This document shows, one piece after another, positions 9,119-19,544 of a stretch of DNA of 64,000 nucleotides (position 1 is its first letter; every line of letters begins with the position of its first letter). Source of the DNA: Planctopirus ephydatiae (GTDB lineage Bacteria; Planctomycetota; Planctomycetia; Planctomycetales; Planctomycetaceae); assembly GCF_007752345.1 (NCBI RefSeq), contig NZ_CP036299.1, positions 2,247,001 to 2,311,000 on the forward strand, given 5' to 3'. The notes under the pieces are model-generated. The model did not search any database. It was not told where the DNA came from and worked only from the letters and a program-made list of their open reading frames with translations. The position numbers were made by a program, and so were the translations under genes.

Positions 9119-10546
9119 TTATTTGCCGTATTGGAGCCCGGTCCCACGGGGTTGGCGGCTCAATCGATTGCTGCAGTACAGGCCATCCAGCAGAAATTCA
9201 GCCACGCTGGCATGCACTGCTGTTTTTGTAGCCCCCTCCAGCAGAGTTGGCTCGAGCTTTCTGGCAGCAGCTTCCACTTGCTCGCTGAAGCCGCGAATGG
9301 CACTCAATTTCTGCCACGTTTCTTCAGAGGAGAGTCCATCACCCAGCTCGATTGATTCTCCCAGATCGAAATGTTCGACGACATTTCGAAACTGCTTGGG
9401 ATTAAAGTGCTGGTCGAAGATGTTCTTGGTGGCCTCATCAATGATGCGTCCCAGGAGTTTATCTTCCTCACCCGATTCATCCGACATCGAAAGCTCGAGC
9501 TTGCCGCGCGAACTGCTGACCATCGAATTGAGATCACAAGTCCGGGCGACTGCCAGGCTCTCATGCTGCACGATGGCTCGTCTTTCCGCATTGGAGACGA
9601 GGTTTTCATAGTTGGCGATCGACATCCGGACGCTGACTCCCGACGCCTGATTGACATGGGGGCTCTGGCGTGCCAGGCGAGCCGTTTCTTCGACAATTTC
9701 TTTGAGGAATGTCGGCACAATCACTTGGGTGGAGGAATCGCGATCTGTCCAGGCATTCTGATCGGTGATCGACATCCCCAATTCGCGCGTAAGGGGATAA
9801 TGCGTACGGATGACAGACCCAATCCGATCCTTGAGGGGAGTCACGATTCGCCCACGGTTCGTGTAATCCTCAGGATTCGCACTGAAGACGATACAGACAT
9901 CCAGATTCAAACGGATCGGGAATCCGCGAATTTGAATGTCTCGCTCTTCGAGCACATTAAACAATCCCACCTGGATTTTGGGGCTCAGGTCGGGAACTTC
10001 ATTCATACAGAAGATTCCGCGATGAGCACGCGGGATCAGGCCAAAATGAAGCACATCTTCGCTGGCAAGCTCTTTCCCTGAAGCATGTTTCACGAGATCG
10101 ATTTCGCCAATGAGATCGGCAATCGTCACATCGGGCGTCGCCAGCTTTTCAAAGTATCGATCCGCAGTTCCTACATAATCAATGGGGCAATTGTTGCCTT
10201 CGACGGCGATCCGATCACGGGCATATTTCGAGAGTGGTGCAAAAGGGTCATCATGAATTTCCGATCCCGCCACCACGGGCAAGGCATCATCCAGCAGTGA
10301 CGTTAACGACCTCAGAATGCGAGTTTTGCCCTGACCTCTCAGACCCAGAAAAAGCATATCGTGACGGGAAAGAATCGCATTGACGATCTGCGGGGTGACA
10401 GTTTCCTCGTAGCCAACAATTCCCGGAAACAGATTTTCACCTGAGCGCAATTTACGAATGAGGTTCTTTCTCATTTCGTCCTTAACGCTCTGTGGTCGAT
10501 AGCCTGATTCCCGAAGTTGACCAACTGTCTGGGGACGATCCACCAT
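9119..10546 (-). CDS. MoxR/magnesium-chelatase-type AAA+ ATPase
   Basis: A cytoplasmic AAA+ ATPase of about 475 aa resembling the Mg-chelatase I/MoxR branch. The start at 10546 (MVDRPQTVGQL) has AAGGA six nt upstream; an upstream in-frame start at 10618 does not. Walker A is GLRGQGKT at about 68-75. The Walker B region reads FCMNEVPDLS, with Asn where Asp is usual. VFSANPEDYTNRGRIVTPLKDRIGS contains the sensor 1 and arginine-finger region. Such ATPases usually pair with a VWA-domain gene, and none is adjacent here. I recall NE-type Walker B in related annotated proteins, so it may be natural to this subfamily. The substrate is unknown. Confidence 0.85.
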   Translation of the reverse strand: MVDRPQTVGQLRESGYRPQSVKDEMRKNLIRKLRSGENLFPGIVGYEETVTPQIVNAILSRHDMLFLGLRGQGKTRILRSLTSLLDDALPVVAGSEIHDDPFAPLSKYARDRIAVEGNNCPIDYVGTADRYFEKLATPDVTIADLIGEIDLVKHASGKELASEDVLHFGLIPRAHRGIFCMNEVPDLSPKIQVGLFNVLEERDIQIRGFPIRLNLDVCIVFSANPEDYTNRGRIVTPLKDRIGSVIRTHYPLTRELGMSITDQNAWTDRDSSTQVIVPTFLKEIVEETARLARQSPHVNQASGVSVRMSIANYENLVSNAERRAIVQHESLAVARTCDLNSMVSSSRGKLELSMSDESGEEDKLLGRIIDEATKNIFDQHFNPKQFRNVVEHFDLGESIELGDGLSSEETWQKLSAIRGFSEQVEAAARKLEPTLLEGATKTAVHASVAEFLLDGLYCSNRLSRQPRGTGLQYGK

Positions 10547-10930
10547 TACCTGTCCTTCAACGATGAAGTTCTCGGCCTTGTTCGACCACATCAGCACGCT
10601 TCCCCACATTATAGACAAGGGGGCATGATGTCGAACGCCAAATGAAATGTGGGAAAACGAGAGTCATCCCATTCTTTACGTCCCGGAACAGGTGAGACAG
10701 GTTGGGCTCTCCCGTTTTGAAGCCACCAGATGATGTGGCTTCTGCCAGGAACTTGAGGCAAAAGTGGGGAACGACTGCTAAATCCTGAATTTTCTCTTTT
10801 CGTCCATCAAAAGCTTTGTTACTTTCCCATACTCTCCGACAGGATGTCGCGATAGATTATGGATGAGCTGAAGGTTTTCGTATTTTACAACGAGCCTCGA
10901 TAGACTCGAAGTTTGATTGGCAAGGAGGCC
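10547..10930. other. Intergenic region between the divergent ATPase and rimI
   Basis: It holds the GAAGGA ribosome site of the ATPase on the minus strand and the AAGGAGG of rimI at 10922-10928. I see no other gene, strong hairpin or promoter. Confidence 0.4.
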
Positions 10931-11497
10931 ATGGTGACAACCGGCAAAACCACGAGCAGCAATCCTTCGGCCTGGCTGTGTGACATGCAGATTCGTTGGA
11001 TGATCCGCCGAGACATGCCGGAAGTGCTCGAAATCGAGAAAAAGAGCTTCGAATACTCCTGGTCTGAAGAAGACTTTCTGAACTGCCTTCGCCAACGTAA
11101 CTGCATTGGCATGGTGGCCGAGCATCACGAGCAGATTGTGGGCTATATGGTCTACGAACTGCTGAAAGACCAGCTTCATATTTTGAACTTTGCAGTCGCA
11201 CCGGGTCATCGCCGGCAAGGCGTAGGCACTCGTCTGATGGATAAGCTGGTTGGCAAACTGGCCATGCAGCGCCGGCAGGAAATCACTTTCGAAGTCCGCG
11301 AAACGAATCTCGCTGCCCAGCTCTTTTTCAAGAGCCGAGGCTGCCAGGCTGTCGATGTGCTCCGCGGTCATTACGTCGATACCGATGAAGATGCTTACCA
11401 GATGGCTTACTCGCCATTTGGAAGCGATGTACTCCGCATGGATCGCGACAAGAAAAATCGCCTGCCTGATTGGGATGACGATCGCGCCGCTGCATAA
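10931..11497 (+). CDS. rimI: Ribosomal-protein-alanine N-acetyltransferase (GNAT)
   Basis: A GNAT acetyltransferase expected to acetylate the N-terminal alanine of ribosomal protein S18. The GNAT core is visible: MIRRDMPEVLEIEKKSF at the N-terminus, LHILNFAVAPGHRRQGVGTRLM as the acetyl-CoA loop, and FEVRETNLAAQLFFKSRGC as motif B. The start is ambiguous. AAGGAGG at 10922-10928 lies only 2 nt before the ATG at 10931 and 5 nt before an in-frame GTG at 10934. A TTG at 10913 also opens the frame, and the domain itself begins around 10985. The roughly 40-residue C-terminal extension is longer than in E. coli RimI. The S18 substrate is inferred from the family. Confidence 0.85.
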   Translation: MVTTGKTTSSNPSAWLCDMQIRWMIRRDMPEVLEIEKKSFEYSWSEEDFLNCLRQRNCIGMVAEHHEQIVGYMVYELLKDQLHILNFAVAPGHRRQGVGTRLMDKLVGKLAMQRRQEITFEVRETNLAAQLFFKSRGCQAVDVLRGHYVDTDEDAYQMAYSPFGSDVLRMDRDKKNRLPDWDDDRAAA

Positions 11498-11531
11498 CGA
11501 AGTTTGTTTTCAGACATTGCCATGAACATAG

Positions 11532-11556
11532 ACGGGGATCGATTTTCGATCCCCGT
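11532..11556 (+). terminator. Intrinsic terminator after rimI
   Basis: An 11-bp perfect GC-rich stem (11532-11542 with 11546-11556) with a TTT loop is followed by TTGTTATT. It lies 35 nt after the rimI stop. Confidence 0.8.
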
Positions 11557-11683
11557 TTGTTATTGGACGTGCCGGTGTTGGCTGCTCAACTGACCCCTTT
11601 GAGGTTGTTGGCTCTGATCGATCGATCACACATTTCACGAAACACACTTGCATCTGTTGATTCGATCGGGAAGGATTCTCATT

Positions 11684-13027
11684 ATGAGAAACACCTTCCC
11701 CATTATCGCTATTGCTCTGTTCATCACACTTTGCCTTTCAGGCTCCAGCTCGGCGGCAGACAAACCGCTGGTTAAAGAACCACCGGCTATCGTCCAGTAT
11801 CTCTCGATCCCGGAAACAGATGATGGACTTCCCGGTGCAGGTCCGATCCGCCGGTATGAGTGGTTCCGCAATCTTTGGAAACAGCGGCGGTCGATGTGGG
11901 TTGAAAGTGCCCAGAACGACGTCGGCTCTGTCGTCTTCTATGGTGATTCGATCACGCAAGGTTGGGGAGATCGCCTCCAAAAGTTCTTCCCCGGACTCAA
12001 GACCGCCAACCGCGGTATCAGCGGCGACACAACTCGCGGCATGCTCCTCCGTGTGCACGACGACGCCCTGCGTCTGAGCCCCCAAGCCATGGTGCTCCTC
12101 ATGGGAACCAACGATTTGGAGGAAGGGGCCTCGCCCGAGGTGATCGTCGCCAATGTGCAACTCATCCTGCAGGCGATTGAAGCGTCCAACGCAAAAATGC
12201 CCGTCATCCTCTCACTCGTCTTCCCGAGTTCAGAAACGAAAAAACGCCCCGCTGCTCAAATCAAAGCGATCAACGTGGGGTTGGCAAAGATGGCGAAAGA
12301 TTTTCCCCAGGTGACAGTTCTCGATACCTGGACACTCTTTGCCAAGGAAACAGGTGATGCCAAAGCCGCTGAATTTCCCGATCTGCTGCATCCCAATGAT
12401 GCAGGCTATGAAAAGTGGGCCAATGCTTTGCGGCCACTTTTCGCCACTGCTGGCCTGATCGAGACCGAAGTTGATTCTTTTGTACCCGAAGAAGGATTCG
12501 TCAGCCTCTTCAATGGCAAGGATCTCACGGGCTGGGGCTGGCGTGGCAAGAAAACACCAGAAGGACAGACTGCTGCCGGCAATCCCGCAGGAATCGTTTC
12601 ATTCGATGGCAAAACTGCATCAGATGACGGTCGTTATCAAGTCATCAATGGTCGCATTGTGGTCACCACACCCATTGAAGGCCGACGAGTCCAGCAAATG
12701 TGGACGACAGCGGAGTTCCCTAAAGACTTTGAATTCCGACTGGAATTTCGAGCCACACCGAATGCAGATAGTGGTGTGTTTATTCGCAAGCCACAGCTTC
12801 AATGTCGAGATTACCCATTAGCCGGGCCTTACAAAAATCTCAAGAACTACAAGCCTCAGGATTGGAACGAACTGGTCGTCGTGGTCAAAGACGGCAAGGC
12901 CTACTGCACCTGCAATGGTGAAGTTCTGGAAGCGGCGCTGCCTGTTCCAGAAACGGGCCCCATTGGCCTCGAAGGAGACCGTGGCCAGATGGAATACCGA
13001 CGTTTGCGGCTCAAAACCTTGAATTGA
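11684..13027 (+). CDS. Exported SGNH hydrolase fused to a DUF1080 (3-keto-disaccharide hydrolase-like) domain
   Basis: The start is the ATG at 11684, with GGAAGGA 8 nt upstream. The 447-aa product begins with a signal peptide (MRNTFPIIAIALFITLC...SSSAA). The SGNH/GDSL esterase domain spans roughly 60-245. Its blocks are FYGDSITQGW (nucleophile Ser89), GDTTRGM, GTNDLEEG, and LHPNDAGY with the catalytic Asp/His. From about 255 a DUF1080 jelly-roll domain runs to the end (GFVSLFNGKDLTGW, PNADSGVFIR, DWNELVVVVKDGK). DUF1080 proteins include 3-keto-glycoside hydrolases. A two-enzyme protein that deacylates and then cleaves a decorated sugar in the periplasm is plausible, but the substrate is unknown. 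Confidence 0.88.
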   Translation: MRNTFPIIAIALFITLCLSGSSSAADKPLVKEPPAIVQYLSIPETDDGLPGAGPIRRYEWFRNLWKQRRSMWVESAQNDVGSVVFYGDSITQGWGDRLQKFFPGLKTANRGISGDTTRGMLLRVHDDALRLSPQAMVLLMGTNDLEEGASPEVIVANVQLILQAIEASNAKMPVILSLVFPSSETKKRPAAQIKAINVGLAKMAKDFPQVTVLDTWTLFAKETGDAKAAEFPDLLHPNDAGYEKWANALRPLFATAGLIETEVDSFVPEEGFVSLFNGKDLTGWGWRGKKTPEGQTAAGNPAGIVSFDGKTASDDGRYQVINGRIVVTTPIEGRRVQQMWTTAEFPKDFEFRLEFRATPNADSGVFIRKPQLQCRDYPLAGPYKNLKNYKPQDWNELVVVVKDGKAYCTCNGEVLEAALPVPETGPIGLEGDRGQMEYRRLRLKTLN

Positions 13028-13106
13028 GTTCTTTCAACAGAACTTTGCGAAGCGTGATCAGTCGTATTTCCGCAGAGAATTGCTCGATGACAGCGCTCAA
13101 ACTGTC

Positions 13107-16100
13107 TTATGCCGCACCGGAAGCTGTCGATGGGCGGAAATGGCCATCATCGGAGACATCTTCGAAACGGACAGACATTCTTTTCGAGACACCAGATTCT
13201 TCCATCGTGACACCGTACAGCACATCAGCGACGACCATCGATCGTTTGTGATGAGTAATCATGATGAACTGTGTGTCTTCACGAAACTCGCGGATGACAG
13301 CTGTAAAACGCTCAACGTTGGCTTCATCAAGGGCTGCATCCACTTCATCAAGAATACAAAAGGGGCTGGGCTTGGTACGAAAGATCGCCATGATGAGTGC
13401 AATGGCCGTCATCGTTCGCTCGCCACCTGAAAGCAGCGAAATACTGCGCAGTTCTTTACCCGGCGGCCGAGCCTTGATATCGATGCCGCATTCAAGAATC
13501 TGATTGGGGTCTTCCAGAACAATATCTCCTTCACCGCCACCAAAGACCTTGCGGAAAAGATCCTGAAAGTTGGAGCGAATCGTCGCAAAGGTTTCGGCAA
13601 AGAGCTTTCGGCTTTCCTGTTTGATGCGTCGAATGATGTCTTCCAGTGTGGCTTTCGCTTCCACGAGATCCTGGAGTTGTGCCGCCAGTTGTTGATACCG
13701 CTGCTCCAGTTGTTCGAGGTCATTAAGGCTCTCGGTATTCACACTGCCCAGCAGTTTGAGTTTTCGTCGTAATCGCTGGACGTGTGCATCGACTTCGGGG
13801 CGAATGGCCTCAAAAGTAATGTCTTCCAAGGCCAGATCAGAGCTCGTTAACGGCGCTGTCTCCTCTTCGCTTGCAGCGGTTTCATGATGTGCTGATAAAC
13901 GCTGCTCCCGATAGTTTTTCAGCGCACTATGTTCCGAAGCCGCGAGTTCCTCAGGTTGCGGGTGCCCCTCTTCCTGAAGTCGCTCGGCAATAGCAGCTAA
14001 CGCATGTTCCAGATCGCGTTGCCGCATGACGATCGCTTGCCGCTCATCATCGAGTTTACGTTCTTGTTGACGTAATTTGAGTTCTAATTGCAGTGTCTGG
14101 CTGCGGCTGGAACGGAGCTCCTGCTTCTGGTGTTCGAGTCTGGCGGAAGTGATCGCCAGGCTTTCAATTTCGATCATCGATTCGTCTGTCAGAGCGGAAG
14201 CATTCAGCATCTGCAGCGTCAATTCGGATCGCGTCGCTAAGGCTTCCTGAACCCGACGTTCGGCTTCATCGCGCTGGGCCAACCGGCTTTGCACTTCTTC
14301 GGCCAGACGGGCACTTTGTTTTTGCCAGCCAGCAAGTCGTTCGGCCTGCGTGGCCAGTTCCAGTTGTTCGCGATTGATGGCCTCGATGAGTTGCCTGCGT
14401 GCCAGGGCGGTCTGATCCAGCAGGTTACGAGCCTTCTGGAGTGTGATCTCTTGAGAACGGCACTGTTCTTCGAGACGAGTTTTCTCTTCAGTCAACTCGG
14501 TTTGAGAAGTCTGCAGATGGTGCAATTGAGTTTCTACCGCAGCACGGTTGGCATGGGCTTTTTCCAGTTCAGACTGCAGTCGATGTTCGATCTGTTCGGC
14601 CATCGAAACCTGTGAACGCACCTCGGCGAGTCGTGTCGCTGCCGTGTCCGCTTCAGTCGCGGCGGCTTCGAGTGAAGCGTCAGCAGCAGACAACTGGGTG
14701 TAAGTGATGTTCACCGATTGTTCTTGCCGCTCGATGTCGCGTTCCAGGCGAGAAATATCGATGCGCAGTTGACGCAATTCGCTTTTTCTCGGGATGACCG
14801 CAGTATCTGTGCGCAATGTTCCCAGTGCAATCGCGCCGTTGGCTTCGAGAACTTCCCCCTGCAAAGTGACAAACCGACAGCCTTGCCCTTCCCCTGCGGA
14901 AAGTCTGACTGCCGCCGGCAGGTCATGAACGATCCATGTATCTGCCAGGACAGCCGCGGCCAATCCATGGACACCACGTTCCTGACGGATCAAGCGATCG
15001 GCCCGAGTGACGACACCCGGTTGTCCATCGAGAGAAACCAGTCGACGGTGATCGAGTGGGAAGTGAATGAACCGGGTTCCCTGCCAGGCTGGCTGACGGA
15101 AATCAGATCCTTCTGTTTCGGGAATCGCGAGGAACTGAACCCGCGACGAAAGTTGAGCCTGACTGCGTCCCAGGTAATCCAGCAGTGGCTGGTATTCTCG
15201 AAGCACAATGATATGTGCGCGCGAGCCCAGTGCCACTTCGACCAGGGCAGCATCATTGAGATCAACATCCAGAAGATCGGACAGGCTTCCGACGACAGAA
15301 TCCCACGGACCCTGCCTTGTTGTGCGGGCTCGATGCAGAATTTCACGCACACCGATCCCGAGACCTTCTTCACGCGATTCGAGATCTTCCAACACTGACT
15401 TACGAGCCATGGCAGCACTGCGCTGCTCACGCAGGCTGGACAATCTTTCGCGAGCACTGTCTTGAGTACCAATCAGTTGGAATCTCTGAGATTGCACGCT
15501 TTTGAGCTGTTCCAGCGTCTGTGCATGATGAGTCGAGGCCAGATTCATCTCGGCATGAAGCACAGTCCTTTTCTGCTGAGCATGATGCAGCTTTTCTCGA
15601 AGTTCGTCGATTTGCTGTTCATTCATCAGCAGGGCCAGTTGCTGACTGTCAGTCTGTGCCGCCAGTTGTGTTAACTGACTCTCGATCTGCTGGGTTTTGC
15701 GCTCAAGTTCCCGCAACTGCTGTTCCTGTAACTGCAGTTGAATCGAGTCACTTTCCTGCTGCTGATCGAGATGAACCAACTGTAATTGCTGTTGTTCAAA
15801 ACACTCCAGGCGATGGGCATATTCTGTCTGTATTTCTGCAGATCGAGCTGCAGAAGACTGAACTTCCTGGAACGAAGAGTCATATCGCTGAGCGAGCATG
15901 ACCCGCTGGCGATAAAGACGCGTCAATTCGCTTTCGAGCTCACTCATGCGAGATTTGAGAAACTGAACAGTCGCCTGATCTCCGGCGACTTCTTGTCGCA
16001 GGCCGTTTAACTTCTCGTTGACCTGACGAATTTCTCCATCGAGTGCGGATAACTCGTGCTCAGTCAGTTTTTCATCGGCTTCGATCTTCTGATGCTCGCT

Positions 16101-16874
16101 GGTCAGATTTTCCCGTTCGGCATCGAGAGCCACGATTTTCGCAGAGAGTTCATTCAGTTGGAATTGCAAAGCCCGCGTATCGTCTGCCGCCAGGCCAAGC
16201 CACCATCTGGTGAGTTCCTGATGGAGTTCCCGATATTTGACGGCTTTAGCCGCCTGGCTGCGCGTCGAGTTCAATCGGCCTTCGACTTCATCGACAATAT
16301 CTGTCAGTCGCAGCAGGTTCTGATCGACACGCTCAAGTTTGCGCAGCGCTTCCTGCTCGCGAGTTCGAAATCGACTGATCCCCGCTGCTTCTTCAAAAAC
16401 AGCACGCCGACTGGATGGGTTTCCCTGAAGAATCTGATCAACTCGCCCCTGCTCGATGATCGAATAGGCCGACGCACCGGCGCCAGTTCCCATGAACAGA
16501 TCGCGAACATCCTTGAGCCGGGCATTTTGCCGATTGATGAGATACTCGGCTTCACCATTTCGCCAGATGCGCCGCCCGACAGTCACTTCGGGAGTTTCAA
16601 TCGGCAGGAGGCCCGAGGAGTTATCAAAGGTTAATGTGGCTTCGGCATAGGCATTGGGTTTTCGTCCAGCCGAACCGTTGAAGATCACATCGGTCATCTC
16701 TTTGCCGCGCAGGCTCTTGGCACTTTGATCGCCAAGAATCCACTTCAGAGCATCGACGACGTTACTTTTTCCACTGCCATTGGGGCCAACAACCGACGTG
16801 ATCCCGGAGGCGAAATCGAAACGTGTTCGATCCGCGAAGCTCTTGAAGCCGAAAAGTTCCAGCGCTTTGAGCAT
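13107..16874 (-). CDS. smc: Chromosome segregation protein SMC
   Basis: The structural-maintenance-of-chromosomes ATPase that compacts and segregates DNA with ScpA/ScpB. The 1255-aa product is slightly longer than most bacterial SMC. Walker A is GPNGSGKS at 30-37 in the N-terminal head. Two long Gln/Glu/Arg-rich coiled coils flank a hinge at about 500-660. The C-terminal head has the [11 protein letters not shown] signature and the Walker [16 protein letters not shown]. The start [17 protein letters not shown] is canonical, although no good ribosome site precedes it. It begins 62 bp after the FlgI-like gene on the same strand, so the two are probably cotranscribed. No scpAB is in the window. 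Confidence 0.96.
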   Translation of the reverse strand: MLKALELFGFKSFADRTRFDFASGITSVVGPNGSGKSNVVDALKWILGDQSAKSLRGKEMTDVIFNGSAGRKPNAYAEATLTFDNSSGLLPIETPEVTVGRRIWRNGEAEYLINRQNARLKDVRDLFMGTGAGASAYSIIEQGRVDQILQGNPSSRRAVFEEAAGISRFRTREQEALRKLERVDQNLLRLTDIVDEVEGRLNSTRSQAAKAVKYRELHQELTRWWLGLAADDTRALQFQLNELSAKIVALDAERENLTSEHQKIEADEKLTEHELSALDGEIRQVNEKLNGLRQEVAGDQATVQFLKSRMSELESELTRLYRQRVMLAQRYDSSFQEVQSSAARSAEIQTEYAHRLECFEQQQLQLVHLDQQQESDSIQLQLQEQQLRELERKTQQIESQLTQLAAQTDSQQLALLMNEQQIDELREKLHHAQQKRTVLHAEMNLASTHHAQTLEQLKSVQSQRFQLIGTQDSARERLSSLREQRSAAMARKSVLEDLESREEGLGIGVREILHRARTTRQGPWDSVVGSLSDLLDVDLNDAALVEVALGSRAHIIVLREYQPLLDYLGRSQAQLSSRVQFLAIPETEGSDFRQPAWQGTRFIHFPLDHRRLVSLDGQPGVVTRADRLIRQERGVHGLAAAVLADTWIVHDLPAAVRLSAGEGQGCRFVTLQGEVLEANGAIALGTLRTDTAVIPRKSELRQLRIDISRLERDIERQEQSVNITYTQLSAADASLEAAATEADTAATRLAEVRSQVSMAEQIEHRLQSELEKAHANRAAVETQLHHLQTSQTELTEEKTRLEEQCRSQEITLQKARNLLDQTALARRQLIEAINREQLELATQAERLAGWQKQSARLAEEVQSRLAQRDEAERRVQEALATRSELTLQMLNASALTDESMIEIESLAITSARLEHQKQELRSSRSQTLQLELKLRQQERKLDDERQAIVMRQRDLEHALAAIAERLQEEGHPQPEELAASEHSALKNYREQRLSAHHETAASEEETAPLTSSDLALEDITFEAIRPEVDAHVQRLRRKLKLLGSVNTESLNDLEQLEQRYQQLAAQLQDLVEAKATLEDIIRRIKQESRKLFAETFATIRSNFQDLFRKVFGGGEGDIVLEDPNQILECGIDIKARPPGKELRSISLLSGGERTMTAIALIMAIFRTKPSPFCILDEVDAALDEANVERFTAVIREFREDTQFIMITHHKRSMVVADVLYGVTMEESGVSKRMSVRFEDVSDDGHFRPSTASGAA

Positions 16875-16936
16875 GGGAAGAACACTTGAAACAATGGAAC
16901 ATCAACAACCGGAATCACATACCCCGAGGAATTGTC

Positions 16937-19084
16937 TTATTTCACAGGAGTACGTTTGAACGCAGGGAGCCAGCGAGACTGGATCTTCTCTGACGATGAA
17001 TCTGGCTCATCATCGGCAGCGGAGCGATCGGCTGTCGGTTTTGAGGACGATTGTTTCTCAGCTCGTGGGGAGTCATCAGGCTCAGATTGAGAAGGGAGCC
17101 CCGAGTTTGGTTCGTTCTTCTCCGAGCTCTTTTCCGGTGTTTTTCTGGAGGCCGGTTTCTTCTCGGAACCATCGTTTCTCACACTCGCCATCGAAGGCTC
17201 AGCATTCTTATCTGCCGGGCTGGGTTCGCTGGCATCAGACTTTTGCGTGACGGCCTTCAGGCTCTCTGCATCGGTCTTAAGTGCCAGGGGATCGGATTCT
17301 TCACCAATCGCCTTTTCGGGTGAGATGGGGAACATATTGGGTGAGAGATTTTCACGGCCCACGCGGGCTTTACGGCTGGCTGGCAACGATCCATCAGCGT
17401 CGGGGCGACTATAGAAACGCCCGGCTTTCGGGAGTGCATCCATCGCAAACTCACCGGGAAGATTCTGCTGACGATTGGCCTGCACCAGAAGTTGCACAAT
17501 ATCTGGATAACTGGCACCCATCTCAGCGGCAGCATAGATCACGTCTGCCACTCTAAGAGACGTTTCTTTCCGTTCATCGGCCTGGCCAACCGCAAACTTT
17601 GCGACGGAGACCGTGCGACTGCCTGGAGGAATCGTGACCATAATGCCGCGACCAGCCGTAGCGTACATGGGGGCAATAAACTCCTGATCGGCACCGAACA
17701 GCACGATTTCCGGTCGAGTTCGCAGCGTGACGTGAGTCATCGGCTGGCCAGTCGTCTTGAGGACATGCAGTTGATACTGCTTATCCTTGAGTGGGATTCC
17801 GCGGATAAAAGGCTCCTCGCGAGAAGCCGTCCACATGGCCCGGAAGGCGCCGTAACGAGTCTCTGCCGTTGGTTCGCTCATGAGTTCGCGAAGTTTGACA
17901 TACGATTCGGCGTCTTCGATCGTCGAAAGTGCAGAAAGGGCAAACACGCGAAATGCCGGTTCTTCCCGAACGCACTTCTCAAGCACATCCACGCCCGAAG
18001 TATCCCCTAAGTAGGCCAGTGCGACGGCCGCATAGAACTGACATTCCAGAAGCGGGGCTTCCAGTGCTCCCTTTAATGTCGGAATCGCATCCTTACCCAC
18101 AGCTTCCAGTTGTAATGAGGCACTCTCGGCTTTATCTGGTTCAAAGATATCTTTCGCCAGCTTCTGCAATCTGACCCGGCGAGTGACCGTTGTTTCTCGA
18201 AAGGCGATGCTCCGAATGACTTGCAGGTAACGGGGATAATTTTCGCGGTAAGTGGGGTGAATTTTCAGAATGATTTTCTGATCGGTTTTGGCCTCGGCCA
18301 TCGACATTTTGATGCCCGATTTGTCGTAATCGTGGAAGCGAATGCCAATCGCTTCGGCAATACGCGAAGAGTTACGGACAGATCGCACATCGTTCCGCAG
18401 AAAAATGGCCAGATCTCGTTCGCGCAGCACAGTCGCACCACCCAGAACTCGCCCCATCCGCTTTTGCAGTTCGACTTCTGATTTTGAGCCACCCAGGACA
18501 GACGAAGTGAGGATCGGGCCTTTGGCCTTGGCAAAAGTATGTCCTTCGAGCAAACCACGACCAGGAACAAATGCATGTTCCGTCAGATCGCAATCGAGCA
18601 GATAACCACCTTCAAGACTGGTGGCTTGTGCACTTTCGGGAATCTTGACTTCCACATCGATCGTGGCCCCTTTTTCAATCAAAGGTGGCAGGTAAGCCTT
18701 AATGACCACGAGAGCTGTGTTGGGCGAAGCCAGAATCTGGTTGGGATTGGGCACATTTCTCCGCTTCATGTCTTCCAGCAGCAACGAGCGGAATTGCGAA
18801 GGAGCAGGGTCTCCACCAGTTCCATTGAGGCCGACCACCAGACCAACACCTTCAAGTACCACAGGTTCAAGCCCTGCGAAACTAGCGTAAGTTCCAATCA
18901 GAGGAGTCTCGGTTTTTGTGGCGAATTCATCTTCGATCTCTTCTTCAGATTTCGATTCCGATGCCGCCTTGGACTTCTCAGATTTCCCGAACTTGAAGGG
19001 ATTCATCGCCATGTGAGTAGCGCAAAACCCCGTGGTGGCTAACAGCACAATCAGCGACCAGCAAAATCGATGTCCAGAGATCAT
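16937..19084 (-). CDS. FlgI (P-ring)-like protein with inserted HEAT repeats
   Basis: The start is the ATG at 19084, with GGGAG 6 nt upstream; the frame stays open to 19387 but that part looks non-coding. The 715-aa protein has a signal peptide (about 1-27) and an acidic spacer. A FlgI-like N-terminal segment at 62-200 contains VVLEGVGLVVGLNGTGGDP, ALVVIKAYLPPLIEKGATIDV and SLEGGYLLDCDL. Residues 318-420 look like HEAT/armadillo repeats. A second globular part follows (540-600 contains RGIMVTIPPGSRTV). The last 110 residues are Ser/Pro/Lys/Glu-rich and probably disordered. A true FlgI is about 370 aa and sits among flagellar genes. Here the neighbour is smc, so I infer a ring-like or periplasmic scaffold role rather than a motor part. 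Confidence 0.75.
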   Translation of the reverse strand: MISGHRFCWSLIVLLATTGFCATHMAMNPFKFGKSEKSKAASESKSEEEIEDEFATKTETPLIGTYASFAGLEPVVLEGVGLVVGLNGTGGDPAPSQFRSLLLEDMKRRNVPNPNQILASPNTALVVIKAYLPPLIEKGATIDVEVKIPESAQATSLEGGYLLDCDLTEHAFVPGRGLLEGHTFAKAKGPILTSSVLGGSKSEVELQKRMGRVLGGATVLRERDLAIFLRNDVRSVRNSSRIAEAIGIRFHDYDKSGIKMSMAEAKTDQKIILKIHPTYRENYPRYLQVIRSIAFRETTVTRRVRLQKLAKDIFEPDKAESASLQLEAVGKDAIPTLKGALEAPLLECQFYAAVALAYLGDTSGVDVLEKCVREEPAFRVFALSALSTIEDAESYVKLRELMSEPTAETRYGAFRAMWTASREEPFIRGIPLKDKQYQLHVLKTTGQPMTHVTLRTRPEIVLFGADQEFIAPMYATAGRGIMVTIPPGSRTVSVAKFAVGQADERKETSLRVADVIYAAAEMGASYPDIVQLLVQANRQQNLPGEFAMDALPKAGRFYSRPDADGSLPASRKARVGRENLSPNMFPISPEKAIGEESDPLALKTDAESLKAVTQKSDASEPSPADKNAEPSMASVRNDGSEKKPASRKTPEKSSEKNEPNSGLPSQSEPDDSPRAEKQSSSKPTADRSAADDEPDSSSEKIQSRWLPAFKRTPVK

Positions 19085-19544
19085 GGAGGACTCCCGGCGA
19101 GAAACGGCCTGGTGGCACGCTCTTTTTGCGAACGAGAACGGATCAATCGTGTTGGCAAAGGGTCTTGCCACTCGAAAATCAATAAGTTTGAAGGCGAAAA
19201 ACTTGAGGTGAAAACTCAAATGGCAGGCTGGAACGGTATGGAAAGAGTGGGAATTGCAATTGACGTGAGCAGGAGGAAGGTAGGCCTTGATTCTGAAGAG
19301 TAGTTTCCGGGGGTCGATCAGGTCAAGACGAGGTTGATTCACCGACCATGGTCCAGGTGAAGAATTTCTGGAAGTTGAGATATTCAAAAGATTTGTCGTC
19401 AGCGTGTTTGGCTTTTGTTAGACTGTTATTCACCTCGATTCATGGTAGATATTGGCTTTTGCCGGATCTGCCATGGCAAATAGTCAACGAGTTATTGCAC
19501 GCAGCGAGAAATCGTAGTCCGGCTTGCCGAAGGATCAATTCACG
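19085..19544. other. Intergenic region between the divergent FlgI-like gene and a zinc-ribbon gene
   Basis: No supported gene is present. It contains the GGGAG ribosome site of the minus-strand gene and GAAGGA upstream of the plus-strand start. The part near 19380-19440 is AT-richer and is the likeliest promoter area. No convincing -35/-10 pair was seen. Confidence 0.4.
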
